A stretch of DNA of 64,000 nucleotides from Bradyrhizobium sp. SZCCHNS1050 (GTDB lineage: Bacteria > Pseudomonadota > Alphaproteobacteria > Rhizobiales > Xanthobacteraceae): positions 2,049,501 through 2,113,500 of the forward strand of contig NZ_JAUETR010000001.1 of the NCBI RefSeq assembly GCF_032484785.1. Reading direction: 5' to 3'. Below the pieces are notes generated by a model. The model made no database searches. It was not told where the DNA came from and was given only the letters and a program-made list of their open reading frames with translations. The first letter of the stretch is position 1. The number at the start of each line of letters is the position of its first letter. Shown one piece after another: positions 18,325 through 27,932 of this stretch. Both the position numbers and the translations under genes were made by a program.

Positions 18325-19059
18325 ATGAAGAAGATCCTGTTCGCAACCGTTGCCGTCGCCGCGCTGGCTTCGGCCCAGTCCGCTGTCGCCGCCGATCTCG
18401 GCGCCCGGACCTATCCCTACGCCACCAAGGCGCCGCCGGCTTACGCCGCCCCGATCTACAACTGGACCGGCTTCTATCTCGGCGCCCATCTCGGCGGCGC
18501 GTTCTCCAGCGACAACAACTTCTCCGGCCTCGCCACCGGCAACAACTCCAACGGCCGCTTCCTGGGCGGCTTGCAGGTCGGCGCCGACTGGCAGTTCGCA
18601 CCGACCTGGGTGATCGGCGCCGAGGGCCAGTACAGCTGGCTGAGCGGCAGCGTCGGCGCCGCCTTCCCCGGCGGCCTCGTCTACACCAACAGCCAGCGCG
18701 GCCTCGGCTCGATCACCGGCCGCTTCGGCTATACCTGGGGTCCGGGCCTGCTCTACGTGAAGGGCGGCTACGCCTATTCCGACAACAACGAGAAGGTGAC
18801 GTTCGCCGGCACGCCGGTCGGCTTCGCGACCAATGGCGACCATCGCAACGGCTGGACCGTCGGCGGCGGACTCGAATACATGTTCGCGCCGAACTGGTCG
18901 GCCAAGGCCGAGTATCAGTACTACAATTTCGGCAGCGCCACCTTCACGGCGCCCGCCGCGCTGGTGCCGACCGGCAGCTTCACCACCGACGACCACACCT
19001 TCAAGGCTGGCGTGAACTACCGCTTCAACTGGGGCGCTCCGCTCGCGGCCCGCTACTGA
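18325..19059 (+). CDS. Outer membrane beta-barrel protein (Omp25/Omp31-like)
   Basis: A 244-residue exported protein. The signal peptide is MKKILFATVAVAALASAQSA with cleavage after AVAA, and the mature chain begins DLGARTYP. The rest alternates aromatic and glycine-rich strands (NWTGFYLGAHLGGAF, GRFGYTWGPGLLYVKGGYAY) and ends in aromatic strand GVNYRFNWG, as in the small porin-like barrels of Rhizobiales. The ATG at 18325 follows GGAGACC. A strong hairpin terminator follows. A structural role in the outer membrane is likely; the ligand is unknown. Confidence 0.85.
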   Translation: MKKILFATVAVAALASAQSAVAADLGARTYPYATKAPPAYAAPIYNWTGFYLGAHLGGAFSSDNNFSGLATGNNSNGRFLGGLQVGADWQFAPTWVIGAEGQYSWLSGSVGAAFPGGLVYTNSQRGLGSITGRFGYTWGPGLLYVKGGYAYSDNNEKVTFAGTPVGFATNGDHRNGWTVGGGLEYMFAPNWSAKAEYQYYNFGSATFTAPAALVPTGSFTTDDHTFKAGVNYRFNWGAPLAARY

Positions 19060-19091
19060 TCCGCAGGCGTCAAATAACAACAAACGACGGG

Positions 19092-19119
19092 AAGGCCGGC
19101 AGCGATGCCGGCCTTTTCT
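19092..19119 (+). terminator. Rho-independent terminator of the outer membrane protein gene
   Basis: AAGGCCGGCA, loop GCGA, TGCCGGCCTT form a perfect 10-bp stem followed by TTCT. It starts 32 bp after the stop codon of the beta-barrel gene. Confidence 0.8.
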
Positions 19120-19302
19120 GTCATAGGTTATCGAAAGCGCGGCCCAACAATCCCTTCCGTCCCGTTAAATGCCGCACGGTGAAATGCGAAAATGCGAGAA
19201 AACTCAGCACTGCCCGAGTAGTTTCCCGGATTTGTTAACCGCCCGCCGCGATACTGCCTGCAAGCAACAGCTCCAAGTAGTGCATATCGGGGGACACCAG
19301 AG

Positions 19303-21441
19303 ATGGCGATTCGGTTCAGCTTCAGCAGGGTGCTCGGAGTCCTGCGACCCAGATGGGGCGTCCGCGGCAGCCTGTTCGCAGCCTTCGCAGTGATCGCGGG
19401 CATGGCGATCGCGATCAGCGTCGCTGCGGGACTGATGCTGCGACACGTCGGCGGCACCATGGTCGAACTCTCGGGCCGCGAGATTCCGCGCCTGACCTCG
19501 AGCCTGCAGCTGCTGGCGCAGAGCTCCGGCCTGGCCAGCCTCGGCCCGGCGCTGCTGCAGTCCCAGAGCGAGGACGCGCTCAACGAGCGCCTGAAGAAGA
19601 TGCAGGAGATCCAGAAGACCACGCAGGAGCGCCTGAGCGAGATCAGCGCGCTCGGCGCCGCGAAGAGCGTGGTGGCTCCGCTCGCCGAGACCATCAAGAA
19701 CATCAACGAGGCCAATCAGAGCCTGGTGTCGGCCGCACGCGAGCGGCTCGAAGTGGCGGCCCTGCACAACAAGCAGTATGACGCGTTGCGCAAGGCGCAG
19801 GCGGACTTCACTGCCGCCGCCAACGAGCCGATGCTGGATGCCCAGACGCAGCTCAACGCCGTGCTCGGCGCAGCCGAGGTGTCGGCAGACGACGCAACGG
19901 CAGCCGCACGGTTCGTCGAGCAGCTCGGCAATGTGATCGCGTCCGGCAACCTGCTGGTGGCGCAGATGGCTGCCGCGCTATCGGCCAACGACAGCGACAC
20001 GCTGGAGACGATCGAGCGGCAGTTCAAGGAGGCGGTGGCGCAGCTCAAATCCAATCTCGAATTGCTGCCGACCGGCCGCAGCACCAAGGCAATCCACGAT
20101 GCCGCGCTGAAGCTCGCCGCGCTCGGCGAGGGCAAGGCCCGCGTGTTCAAGACGCGCGAGAAGGAGCTCGACGCCAACGACTACGGGCAGACCGTGCTGG
20201 AGGAGACGCGCAAGCTCAATGTCGGTCTCGACATCAGCGTGCAGCAGCTCGTCGAAGGCGTGCGCAAGTCGACCGAAAGCACCACCGGCACGGCGGGCCG
20301 TGACATCGAGCTGGCAACGCTCGGCATGGCCGGTGCCGGCGCAGCCACGCTGCTCGGCTCGGTGCTGTTCGTCTGGCTCTATGTCGGCGGCAACATCCTG
20401 CGCCGGATCAAGCGGCTGCAGCAGGCGATGCAGACGCTGTCGAGCGGCGATCTCGACACCGAGATTGCGGCCTCGAAGCAGCGCGACGAGATCGGCACGA
20501 TGGTCGACACCCTGCAGGTGTTCCGCGAGAACATGGTCCGTGCCCGCACCCTGGCCGCCGAGCAGGACCGCGAGAATGCCGCCAAGGCCGAGCGCGCCGC
20601 GCGCATGGAGGCCCAGATCGCCACGTTCGAGGCGACGGTGCGCAGCGCCCTCGGCACGCTGCAGAACTCCGCCACGGCCATGCAGGCGACCGCGCAGAGC
20701 ATGTCACAGACCGCCGACCAGTCCAACTCGCTGGTCAATGCGGTCGCGGCGGCTGCCGAGGAGACCTCGGTCAACGTCCAGACCGTGTCGGCCGGCACCG
20801 AGCAATTGTCGTCGTCGATCGCGGAGATCAGCCGCCAGGTCGTGACCTCGGCCCAGATCGCCAAGAAGGCGGTCGAGGAAGCCGGCGCCACCGATTCGAC
20901 GATGCAGGGACTCGCCGACAACGCGAGCCGCGTCAGCGTCGTCGTCGACCTGATCCAGGCGATCGCCTCGCAGACCAACCTGCTCGCGCTCAACGCCACC
21001 ATCGAGGCGGCGCGCGCCGGCGAGGCCGGCCGCGGCTTCGCGGTGGTCGCGCAGGAGGTGAAGAGCCTGGCGAGCCAGACCGCCAAGGCCACCGACGAGA
21101 TCCGCACCCAGATCGCAGGCATGCAGCAGGTCGCCTCGTCGGCGGTGTCGGCGATCCGCAACATCGGCGAGACCATCGCCGAGATCGACAACGTCACCAC
21201 CGCGATTGCCGCCGCCGTGGAGCAGCAGGGCACCGCGACGCACGAGATCGCCCGCAACATCCAGCAGGCGGCCTCCGGCACCACCGAGGTCTCCAACAAC
21301 ATCACAGGCGTCTCCAGCGCCTCGGCCCAGGCCGGCACCTCCGCCAACGAGGTGCTCAGTGCCTCCGAAGCGCTGCGGCGCGAGGCCGACACCCTGCGCG
21401 CCGAGGTCGATGCGTTCCTGACCAACATCCGAGCGGCGTAG
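19303..21441 (+). CDS. Methyl-accepting chemotaxis protein
   Basis: A 712-residue chemoreceptor. An N-terminal membrane helix (LFAAFAVIAGMAIAISVAAG) precedes a roughly 290-residue helical sensor domain, a second helix near residues 335-360 (LGMAGAGAATLLGSVLF), and a HAMP segment (RIKRLQQAMQTLSSGDLD). The C-terminal signalling helix has the hairpin tip [19 protein letters not shown] near residues 556-574. The ATG at 19303 is preceded by GGGGGACACC. There is no PilZ tail, unlike the receptor at 15520-17508, to which it is otherwise similar in layout. Confidence 0.88.
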   Translation: MAIRFSFSRVLGVLRPRWGVRGSLFAAFAVIAGMAIAISVAAGLMLRHVGGTMVELSGREIPRLTSSLQLLAQSSGLASLGPALLQSQSEDALNERLKKMQEIQKTTQERLSEISALGAAKSVVAPLAETIKNINEANQSLVSAARERLEVAALHNKQYDALRKAQADFTAAANEPMLDAQTQLNAVLGAAEVSADDATAAARFVEQLGNVIASGNLLVAQMAAALSANDSDTLETIERQFKEAVAQLKSNLELLPTGRSTKAIHDAALKLAALGEGKARVFKTREKELDANDYGQTVLEETRKLNVGLDISVQQLVEGVRKSTESTTGTAGRDIELATLGMAGAGAATLLGSVLFVWLYVGGNILRRIKRLQQAMQTLSSGDLDTEIAASKQRDEIGTMVDTLQVFRENMVRARTLAAEQDRENAAKAERAARMEAQIATFEATVRSALGTLQNSATAMQATAQSMSQTADQSNSLVNAVAAAAEETSVNVQTVSAGTEQLSSSIAEISRQVVTSAQIAKKAVEEAGATDSTMQGLADNASRVSVVVDLIQAIASQTNLLALNATIEAARAGEAGRGFAVVAQEVKSLASQTAKATDEIRTQIAGMQQVASSAVSAIRNIGETIAEIDNVTTAIAAAVEQQGTATHEIARNIQQAASGTTEVSNNITGVSSASAQAGTSANEVLSASEALRREADTLRAEVDAFLTNIRAA

Positions 21442-21453
21442 TTGCTACTCGCC

Positions 21454-21497
21454 GGTCATTCCGGGTTCGAGGCCTGCGGCCTCGCCCCGGAATGACG
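21454..21497. repeat. Palindromic intergenic repeat, family A, copy 2 (short)
   Basis: CGGTCATTCCGGG, CGAGGC, CTGC, GCCTCG and CCCCGGAATGACG form one long hairpin just downstream of the second chemoreceptor gene. It is a half-length member of the family at 10586. Confidence 0.75.
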
Positions 21498-21632
21498 GGG
21501 GCGTGGCGAAGCAGAAGGCGTCGAGGCAGGTCATGCTGGCGCGACCCGAAGCACCTTCCGTACCCCGGAATGCCAAGCAGCCATGTGTTTTTCGGCTGGC
21601 GCTCGTCCGCGGCGGCCGTTAATCGATGAGGC

Positions 21633-22691
21633 ATGACCAAGACCGACACCGCCACCTCCTCCGCCGAAGCCCTGCGCTATCCCTGGGAGCAGCATCCCGG
21701 CGAGGACCAGGTCGTCGAGGTCGCGCCCGGCGTGCTGTGGCTGCGGCTGAAGCTGCCGTTCCGCCTCAACCATGTGAACATCTATCTGCTCGCCGACGGC
21801 GACGGCTGGGTCGCGGTGGACTCCGGCTTCGGCAACGAGGAGTCGATCGCCGCCTGGACGCGGCTGCTCGACGGCCCGCTGAAGCATGTAAAGATCACCC
21901 GGCTGATCGTCACGCATTCGCATCCCGACCATGTCGGGCTCGCCGGCTGGATCGTCGAGCGCTTCAATTGCCCGCTGGTGATGTCGCAGGTCGAGTACCT
22001 GCAGTCGGTCTATCACCAGAACCGCGGCACCGAGGAGCGCCGCAATGCCCAGCGGCTGTTCTTCCGCCGCCACGGCATGGACGAGACCCTGACCGACAAG
22101 CTGCTCGGCCGCGGCCAGGAATATCTGCAGCGCGTCTCGGTGTTGCCGGCCTCCTACCGCCGCATCTCCCATGGCGACGAAATCCAAATCGGCAGCCGGC
22201 GCTTCAAGGTCATCACCGGCGGCGGGCACGCGCTCGACCAGGTCATGCTGTACTGCGCCGCCGACAAGCTGTTCCTGTCCGCCGACCAGGTGCTGAGCAA
22301 GATCTCGCCCAATGTCAGCGTCTGGGCGGTCGAGCCCGACCAGAACTCGCTCGGCGAATATCTGGCGTCGCTGGCGAGCCTCACCACCACCCTGCCCTAT
22401 GACGTGCTGGTGCTGCCAGGCCATGGCGTGCCGTTCTACGGGCTGAAGACGCGCATCAAGCAGCTCGCCGACCACCATGAGGAGCGCTGCCGGATGATCG
22501 CCGACGCCTGCCGCGACGAGCCGAAGACCTCGGCGCAGCTCGTGCCGGTCGTGTTCCACAAGCACGTGCTCGACCCGCACCAGATGGGCTTCGCCGCCGG
22601 CGAGCTGATCGCCCATGTCAACTACATGCTGGTCGAGGGCCGCCTGACCAGCCAGACCATCGACGGCGTGCTGCATTATCGCACCACCTGA
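21633..22691 (+). CDS. MBL-fold metallo-hydrolase
   Basis: A 352-residue metallo-beta-lactamase-fold protein. The metal motif [12 protein letters not shown] lies near residues 92-103. Further ligands are probably in [12 protein letters not shown] (His), the Asp of FLSADQVL, and the late LPGHGVPF. The chain then extends by a helical C-terminal domain ([18 protein letters not shown]), as in the glyoxalase II-like hydrolases of this size. It is cytosolic, with no signal peptide. The substrate is not evident. It stands alone between the chemoreceptor and hemA. Confidence 0.85.
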   Translation: MTKTDTATSSAEALRYPWEQHPGEDQVVEVAPGVLWLRLKLPFRLNHVNIYLLADGDGWVAVDSGFGNEESIAAWTRLLDGPLKHVKITRLIVTHSHPDHVGLAGWIVERFNCPLVMSQVEYLQSVYHQNRGTEERRNAQRLFFRRHGMDETLTDKLLGRGQEYLQRVSVLPASYRRISHGDEIQIGSRRFKVITGGGHALDQVMLYCAADKLFLSADQVLSKISPNVSVWAVEPDQNSLGEYLASLASLTTTLPYDVLVLPGHGVPFYGLKTRIKQLADHHEERCRMIADACRDEPKTSAQLVPVVFHKHVLDPHQMGFAAGELIAHVNYMLVEGRLTSQTIDGVLHYRTT

Positions 22692-22825
22692 GGCTGCGGG
22701 GCCGCGACGCCGCCGCGTCGCCGCAATCCCGGCGCCGTTCGGCCGAGATCACTCCCCCCTTGGACAAATCGCCCAATTCCTGCCTTGGGATTCCGGCTCG
22801 ACAGCCGCTCTGGAAACGCTCTAAG

Positions 22826-22857
22826 AAGACCTCACGCCACGCATGCCGCGAGGTTTT
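22826..22857 (+). promoter_or_regulatory. Leader hairpin upstream of hemA
   Basis: AAGACCTC pairs with GAGGTTTT across about 16 bases, giving an 8-bp stem with one G-U pair that ends in a T run. It lies about 44 bases before the hemA start. It could be an attenuator or the terminator of a short upstream transcript. Confidence 0.3.
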
Positions 22858-22900
22858 CGCTTCAGGTGCTGCACTGCAGCGCGCCAGTTCGGGTTTCGTG

Positions 22901-24130
22901 ATGGACTACAGCCAGTACTTCAGTGCCGCCCTCGGTCGCCTGCATGATGAGCGTCGCTACCGAGTCTTCGCCGATCTCGAACGCATCGCCGGCCGGTTCC
23001 CGCACGCGACCTGGCACTCGCCGAGTGGACCGCGCAATGTCGTGATCTGGTGCTCCAACGACTATCTCGGCATGGGCCAGCACCCGAAGGTGGTCGGCGC
23101 GATGGTCGAGACCGCAACCCGCGTCGGCACCGGCGCCGGCGGCACCCGCAACATCGCCGGAACCCATCATCCCCTGGTGCAGCTCGAGGCCGAGCTCGCC
23201 GACCTCCACGGCAAGGAAGCGGCGCTGCTGTTCACCTCCGGCTACGTGTCGAACCAGACCGGCATCGCCACGCTCGCCAAGCTGATTCCCGACTGCCTGA
23301 TCCTGTCGGACGCGCTGAACCACAATTCGATGATCGAGGGCGTGCGCCAGTCCGGCTGCGAGCGCCAGATCTGGCGCCACAACGATCTCGCCCATCTCGA
23401 ACAGCTCCTGATCGCCGCCGGTCCTAACAGGCCGAAGCTGATCGCCTGCGAGAGCCTGTATTCGATGGACGGCGACGTGGCGCCGCTGGCTGCGATCTGC
23501 GATCTCGCCGAGCGCTACAATGCGATGACCTATGTCGACGAGGTGCACGCGGTCGGCATGTACGGCCCGCGCGGCGGCGGCATCGCCGAGCGTGATGGCG
23601 TCATGCACCGCATCGACATCCTCGAAGGCACGCTGGCGAAGGCGTTCGGCTGCCTCGGCGGCTACATCGCCGCGAAGGGCGAGATCATCGACGCGGTTCG
23701 CTCGTACGCGCCGGGCTTCATCTTCACGACCGCGCTGCCGCCGCCGATCTGCTCGGCCGCCACGGCTGCGATCAAGCACCTGAAATCGTCGAGCTGGGAG
23801 CGCGAGCGCCACCAGGACCGCGCCGCACGGGTGAAGGCGGTCCTCAACGCCGCCGGCCTGCCGGTGATGACCAACGACACCCACATCGTGCCGCTGTTCG
23901 TCGGCGATCCCGAGAAGTGCAAGCAGGCCTCCGATCTCCTGCTGGAAGAGCACGGCATCTACATCCAGCCGATCAACTACCCGACGGTCGCCAAGGGCAC
24001 CGAGCGCCTGCGCATCACGCCCTCGCCCTACCACGACGACGGCCTGATCGATCGCCTGGCCGAGGCCCTGCTGCAGGTCTGGGAACGGCTCGGCCTGGCG
24101 CTGCACAAGAAGCCGCTCGCGGCGGAGTAG
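22901..24130 (+). CDS. hemA: 5-aminolevulinate synthase
   Basis: The protein from ATG 22901 has 409 residues, the usual length of rhizobial ALA synthases. It condenses glycine and succinyl-CoA to 5-aminolevulinate, the first step of the Shemin (C4) route to heme and other tetrapyrroles. Visible features are the N-terminal [13 protein letters not shown], the glycine-rich [21 protein letters not shown], the [12 protein letters not shown] aspartate strand, and the PLP lysine Lys247 in [10 protein letters not shown]. The in-frame region upstream of 22901 does not look coding. It is a single gene followed by a palindromic repeat. Confidence 0.95.
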   Translation: MDYSQYFSAALGRLHDERRYRVFADLERIAGRFPHATWHSPSGPRNVVIWCSNDYLGMGQHPKVVGAMVETATRVGTGAGGTRNIAGTHHPLVQLEAELADLHGKEAALLFTSGYVSNQTGIATLAKLIPDCLILSDALNHNSMIEGVRQSGCERQIWRHNDLAHLEQLLIAAGPNRPKLIACESLYSMDGDVAPLAAICDLAERYNAMTYVDEVHAVGMYGPRGGGIAERDGVMHRIDILEGTLAKAFGCLGGYIAAKGEIIDAVRSYAPGFIFTTALPPPICSAATAAIKHLKSSSWERERHQDRAARVKAVLNAAGLPVMTNDTHIVPLFVGDPEKCKQASDLLLEEHGIYIQPINYPTVAKGTERLRITPSPYHDDGLIDRLAEALLQVWERLGLALHKKPLAAE

Positions 24131-24142
24131 CATCGCTCTCTC

Positions 24143-24245
24143 CGTCATTCCGGGGCGTGCGAAGCACGAGCCCGGAATCCATCGGGCAGCACGGCATCAG
24201 GCGACATGGATTCCGGGCTCGCCCTGCGGGCGCTCCGGAATGACG
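24143..24245. repeat. Palindromic intergenic repeat, family A, copy 3
   Basis: It opens with CGTCATTCCGGGGCGTGCG and AGCCCGGAATCCAT and closes with ATGGATTCCGGGCTCG and CTCCGGAATGACG. It lies 12 bases after the hemA stop and may serve as its 3' end. Confidence 0.8.
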
Positions 24246-24399
24246 GCGGAGACTGCGGGGTCTCCCGCGCTAACGATGACTCCAGCTCCGCGCTCTCTCG
24301 GCAAGATCGCTATCGCCCTGCCTCCAGCAACGGGCTAGATTTCCCGGACAACGGGATCAGCCCGGAGCCTTCGAGGAAGACGTCGGAGACGCGTAGGAG

Positions 24400-27300
24400 A
24401 TGCTGCACGACTGGGGCGTGATCCTGGCCGCGTTCGGCTATATCGGGTTCCTGTTCCTGGTCGCCAGCCGCGGCAACCGGGCCGGCGAACGGCGGCCGGC
24501 AGAGAGCCGCGGTCGGCTGGCCGGGCTGATCTACCCGCTGTCGCTGGCGATCTACTGCACGTCCTGGACCTTCTTCGGCTCGGTCGGCTTTGCCTCCCGC
24601 ACCAGCGTCGACTTCCTCGCGATCTATCTCGGGCCGATCCTGATGGTCGGCGCCTGCACGCCGCTGCTGCGCCGGGTGATCCGGCTCGCCAAGTCGCAGA
24701 ACATCACCTCCGTCGCCGACCTGATCGGCGCCCGCTACGGCAAGAGCCAGGCGGTGGCGGCCACCGTGGCGCTGATCGCGATCATCGGCTCGGTGCCCTA
24801 CATCGCGCTGCAGCTCAAGGCCGTCGCCTCGTCGCTGCAGACCATCCTGATCGACGACCGCGCCTTCGCCCACATCCCCTTCGTCGGCGACATGGCGCTG
24901 ATGGTCACCTTGGCGATGGCTGTCTTCGCGGTGCTGTTCGGAACGCGGCAGACCGACGCCACCGAGCATCAGCACGGCCTGATGCTGGCGGTCGCGACCG
25001 AGTCGATCATCAAGCTGGTCGCCTTCATCGCCGCCGGCGCCTTCGTCACCTTCTGGATGTTCTCGCCGGTCGAGCTGATCGAGCGGGCCATGAAATCGCC
25101 GGAGGCCGAGCGCGCGCTGGAATATGTGCCGGGCATCGGCAATTTCCTCACCATGACCCTGCTGTCGTTCTGCGCCGCGATGCTGCTGCCGCGCCAGTTC
25201 CATGTCAGCGTGGTCGAGAACGCCGACGATGCCGAGGTGTCGCGTGCGCGCTGGCTGTTTCCGCTCTATCTGATCGCGATCAATCTGTTCGTGATCCCGA
25301 TCGCTCTCGCCGGCCTCATCACCTTCCCGTTCGGCGCCGTCGACAGCGACATGTACGTGCTGGCGCTGCCGATCGAAGCCAATTCGCAATGGCTGTCGAT
25401 CCTGGTCTTCGTCGGCGGCCTGTCGGCGGCGACCGCGATGGTGATCGTCGAATGCGTGGCGCTGTCGATCATGGTGTGCAACGACATCGTCGTGCCCCTG
25501 GTGCTGCAGCGCCAGGAGCAGCGCGAGATCGGCCGCGACTTCGCCGGCTTCCTGCTCGGCACCCGCCGCATCGCGATCTTCGCCATCATGGTGATGGCCT
25601 ATTTCTACTACCGCGCGCTCGGCAACACCCAGCTCGCCGCGATCGGCCTGCTGTCGTTCGCCGCCATCGCGCAGCTCGCGCCGAGCTTCTTCGGCGGTCT
25701 GTTCTGGCGGCGCGCGACCGCGCGCGGCGCGATGGGCGGCATGCTGGTCGGCTTCGCCGTCTGGCTCTACACGCTGTTCATCCCGAGCTTCCTCGACACC
25801 TCCACCGCCGGCATCCTGTTCCTGCAGCACGGTCCGTTCGGCTTCGAGCCGCTGCGGCCGCAGGCGCTGCTCGGCACCGATTTGCCGCCGCTGCTGCACG
25901 GCGTGCTGTGGAGCCTGTCGCTCAATCTCTTGACCTACGTCGTGCTGTCGCTGGCGCGGCAGCCGTCGTCGATCGAGCTGTTGCAGGCCGACATCTTCGT
26001 GCCGGCCGAGCTGACGCCGAGTGCGCCGAGCTTCCGGCGCTGGCGCTCGACCGTGACGGTGCAGGACATCCAGAGCACGGTCGGCCAATATCTCGGTCCC
26101 GACCGTGCCCGCGCCTCGTTCGAGGCGTTCGCCGCCCAGCGCAACCTCCCGCTCGATCCGGCCGCGCCGGCCGATTTCGAGCTGCTGCGCCATGCCGAGC
26201 ACCTGATCGCCTCCTCGATCGGCGCGGCGTCGTCGCGCCTTGTGATGTCGCTGCTCCTGCGCAAGCGCACGGTGTCGGCCAAGGCCGCGCTCAAGCTGCT
26301 CGACGATTCCCATGCCGCGCTGCATTTCAACCGCGAGATCCTGCAGACCGCGCTGAACCATGTGCGCCAGGGCATCGCGGTGTTCGACGCCGACCTGCAA
26401 CTGATCTGCTCCAACGGCCAGTTCGTCGACCTGCTCGGGCTGCCGCCGGATCTGGTGCAGATCGGCAGTCCGTTGAAGGAGATCCTCGAATTCATGGGCA
26501 CGATCGGCGCGCCCACCTATGAGGACGGCGAGGCGCTGCTGGCGCGGCGGCTCGCCGCCTACACCACCGAAGGCGAGCCCTATCTGGAACGCCTCGCCGA
26601 CCGCCACATGGTGATCGAGGTCCGCACCAACCGCATGCCGGATGGCGGCCTCGTCATCACCTTCACCGACGTCACGCCCTCGTTCGAAGCCGCCGAGGCA
26701 CTGGAGCGCGCCAATGCGACGCTGGAGAAGCGCGTCCGCGACCGCACCGAGGAGCTGACGCGGCTGAATTCGGAGCTGGCGCTGGCCAAGAGCGCCGCCG
26801 AGGACGCCAACATCTCCAAGACGCGCTTCCTTGCGGCGGCCAGCCACGACATCCTGCAGCCGCTGAACGCGGCGCGGCTCTACGTGACGAGCCTCGTCGA
26901 GCGGCAGACGGCCGGCGAGGATTCGCGCCTGGTCGAGAACATCGACGACTCGCTCGAGGCGATCGAGGAGATTCTCGGCGCGCTGCTCGACATCTCCCGG
27001 CTCGATGCCGGCGCGATGACGCCGCAGGTCTCGAGCTTCAAGATGGCCGACCTGATGCGCTCGCTGGAGATCGAGTTCGCGCCCGCCGCGCGCGCCAAGG
27101 GTCTGGAGCTGGTGTTCGTGCCGTCGTCGCTGCCGGTCGAGTCCGACCGTCTGCTGTTGCGCCGGCTGCTGCAGAACTTCATCTCCAACGCCATCAAGTA
27201 CACCCCCAAGGGCCGCGTGCTGGTCGGCTGCCGCCGCCACGGCCAGTCGCTGCAGATCGGCGTCTACGACACCGGCGTCGGCATCCCCCCGGTCAAGCGC

Positions 27301-27918
27301 GGCGAGATCTTCAAGGAATTCCACCGCCTCGAGCAGGGCGCGCGGATCGCGCGCGGCCTCGGCCTGGGGCTGTCGATCGTCGAGCGCATCGCGCGCGTGC
27401 TGAACCACGGCATTGCGCTGGACTCGCGGCCCGGCCGCGGCTCGGTGTTCTCAGTGACGGTGCCGATCGCCAAGGCGATCAACCACACCGCCGCCGTCAC
27501 CACCGCGACCCCGCTGGCGACGACGCCGATTGCGGGCGCCCTGATCGTCTGCATCGAGAACGATCCGGCGATCCTCGACGGCATGAAGACCCTGCTGACG
27601 GCGTGGGACGCCGAGGTGATCGCCGTCCCTGATCCGGAGTCCGCGATGGAGGCGATCGCGGCGCGCGACGGCGCCGTCACCGGCCTGCTCGTCGACTACC
27701 ATCTCGACCGCGGCAACGGCATCGCCGCCATCCGCGACATCCGCCGCCGCTTCAACGAGGCGCTGCCCGCGATCCTGATCACCGCCGACCGCAGCCCCCA
27801 CGTCCGCGCTGCCGCCCGCGACGACAACATCGCCGTGCTCAACAAGCCGCTGAAGCCGGCGTCGCTGCGGGCGTTGTTGGGACAGTGGCGGATTCAGCAG
27901 ATGGTGGCGGCGGAGTAA
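24400..27918 (+). CDS. Transporter-type hybrid sensor histidine kinase (NahK/CbrA-like) with receiver domain
   Basis: A 1172-residue inner-membrane protein. The first half, about 500 residues, holds about 13 membrane helices of the sodium/solute symporter fold (LSLAIYCTSWTFFGSVG). It is followed by a PAS-like domain (about 640-760), a histidine kinase core with phospho-accepting His816 (AAASHDILQPLN), an ATPase domain (NFISNAIKYTPKG, then GLGLGLSIV), and a C-terminal receiver with Asp1099 in LLVDYHLD. Such kinases often act with an unlinked LuxR-type response regulator to control carbon use. The ATG follows GTAGGAG. Confidence 0.88.
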   Translation: MLHDWGVILAAFGYIGFLFLVASRGNRAGERRPAESRGRLAGLIYPLSLAIYCTSWTFFGSVGFASRTSVDFLAIYLGPILMVGACTPLLRRVIRLAKSQNITSVADLIGARYGKSQAVAATVALIAIIGSVPYIALQLKAVASSLQTILIDDRAFAHIPFVGDMALMVTLAMAVFAVLFGTRQTDATEHQHGLMLAVATESIIKLVAFIAAGAFVTFWMFSPVELIERAMKSPEAERALEYVPGIGNFLTMTLLSFCAAMLLPRQFHVSVVENADDAEVSRARWLFPLYLIAINLFVIPIALAGLITFPFGAVDSDMYVLALPIEANSQWLSILVFVGGLSAATAMVIVECVALSIMVCNDIVVPLVLQRQEQREIGRDFAGFLLGTRRIAIFAIMVMAYFYYRALGNTQLAAIGLLSFAAIAQLAPSFFGGLFWRRATARGAMGGMLVGFAVWLYTLFIPSFLDTSTAGILFLQHGPFGFEPLRPQALLGTDLPPLLHGVLWSLSLNLLTYVVLSLARQPSSIELLQADIFVPAELTPSAPSFRRWRSTVTVQDIQSTVGQYLGPDRARASFEAFAAQRNLPLDPAAPADFELLRHAEHLIASSIGAASSRLVMSLLLRKRTVSAKAALKLLDDSHAALHFNREILQTALNHVRQGIAVFDADLQLICSNGQFVDLLGLPPDLVQIGSPLKEILEFMGTIGAPTYEDGEALLARRLAAYTTEGEPYLERLADRHMVIEVRTNRMPDGGLVITFTDVTPSFEAAEALERANATLEKRVRDRTEELTRLNSELALAKSAAEDANISKTRFLAAASHDILQPLNAARLYVTSLVERQTAGEDSRLVENIDDSLEAIEEILGALLDISRLDAGAMTPQVSSFKMADLMRSLEIEFAPAARAKGLELVFVPSSLPVESDRLLLRRLLQNFISNAIKYTPKGRVLVGCRRHGQSLQIGVYDTGVGIPPVKRGEIFKEFHRLEQGARIARGLGLGLSIVERIARVLNHGIALDSRPGRGSVFSVTVPIAKAINHTAAVTTATPLATTPIAGALIVCIENDPAILDGMKTLLTAWDAEVIAVPDPESAMEAIAARDGAVTGLLVDYHLDRGNGIAAIRDIRRRFNEALPAILITADRSPHVRAAARDDNIAVLNKPLKPASLRALLGQWRIQQMVAAE

Positions 27919-27932
27919 GGGCGGCTGCCAAG

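Noticed and set aside
22760..22820. TTGGACAAATCGCCCAA upstream of hemA as a FixK box
   Set aside because: The spacing and the fourth base do not fit TTG(A/C)-N6-(G/T)CAA.
24310..27408. A 1032-residue open frame on the minus strand
   Set aside because: It lies antisense to the hybrid sensor kinase and is dominated by Arg, Asp, His and Gln, as expected of a shadow frame in GC-rich DNA. No domain is recognisable.
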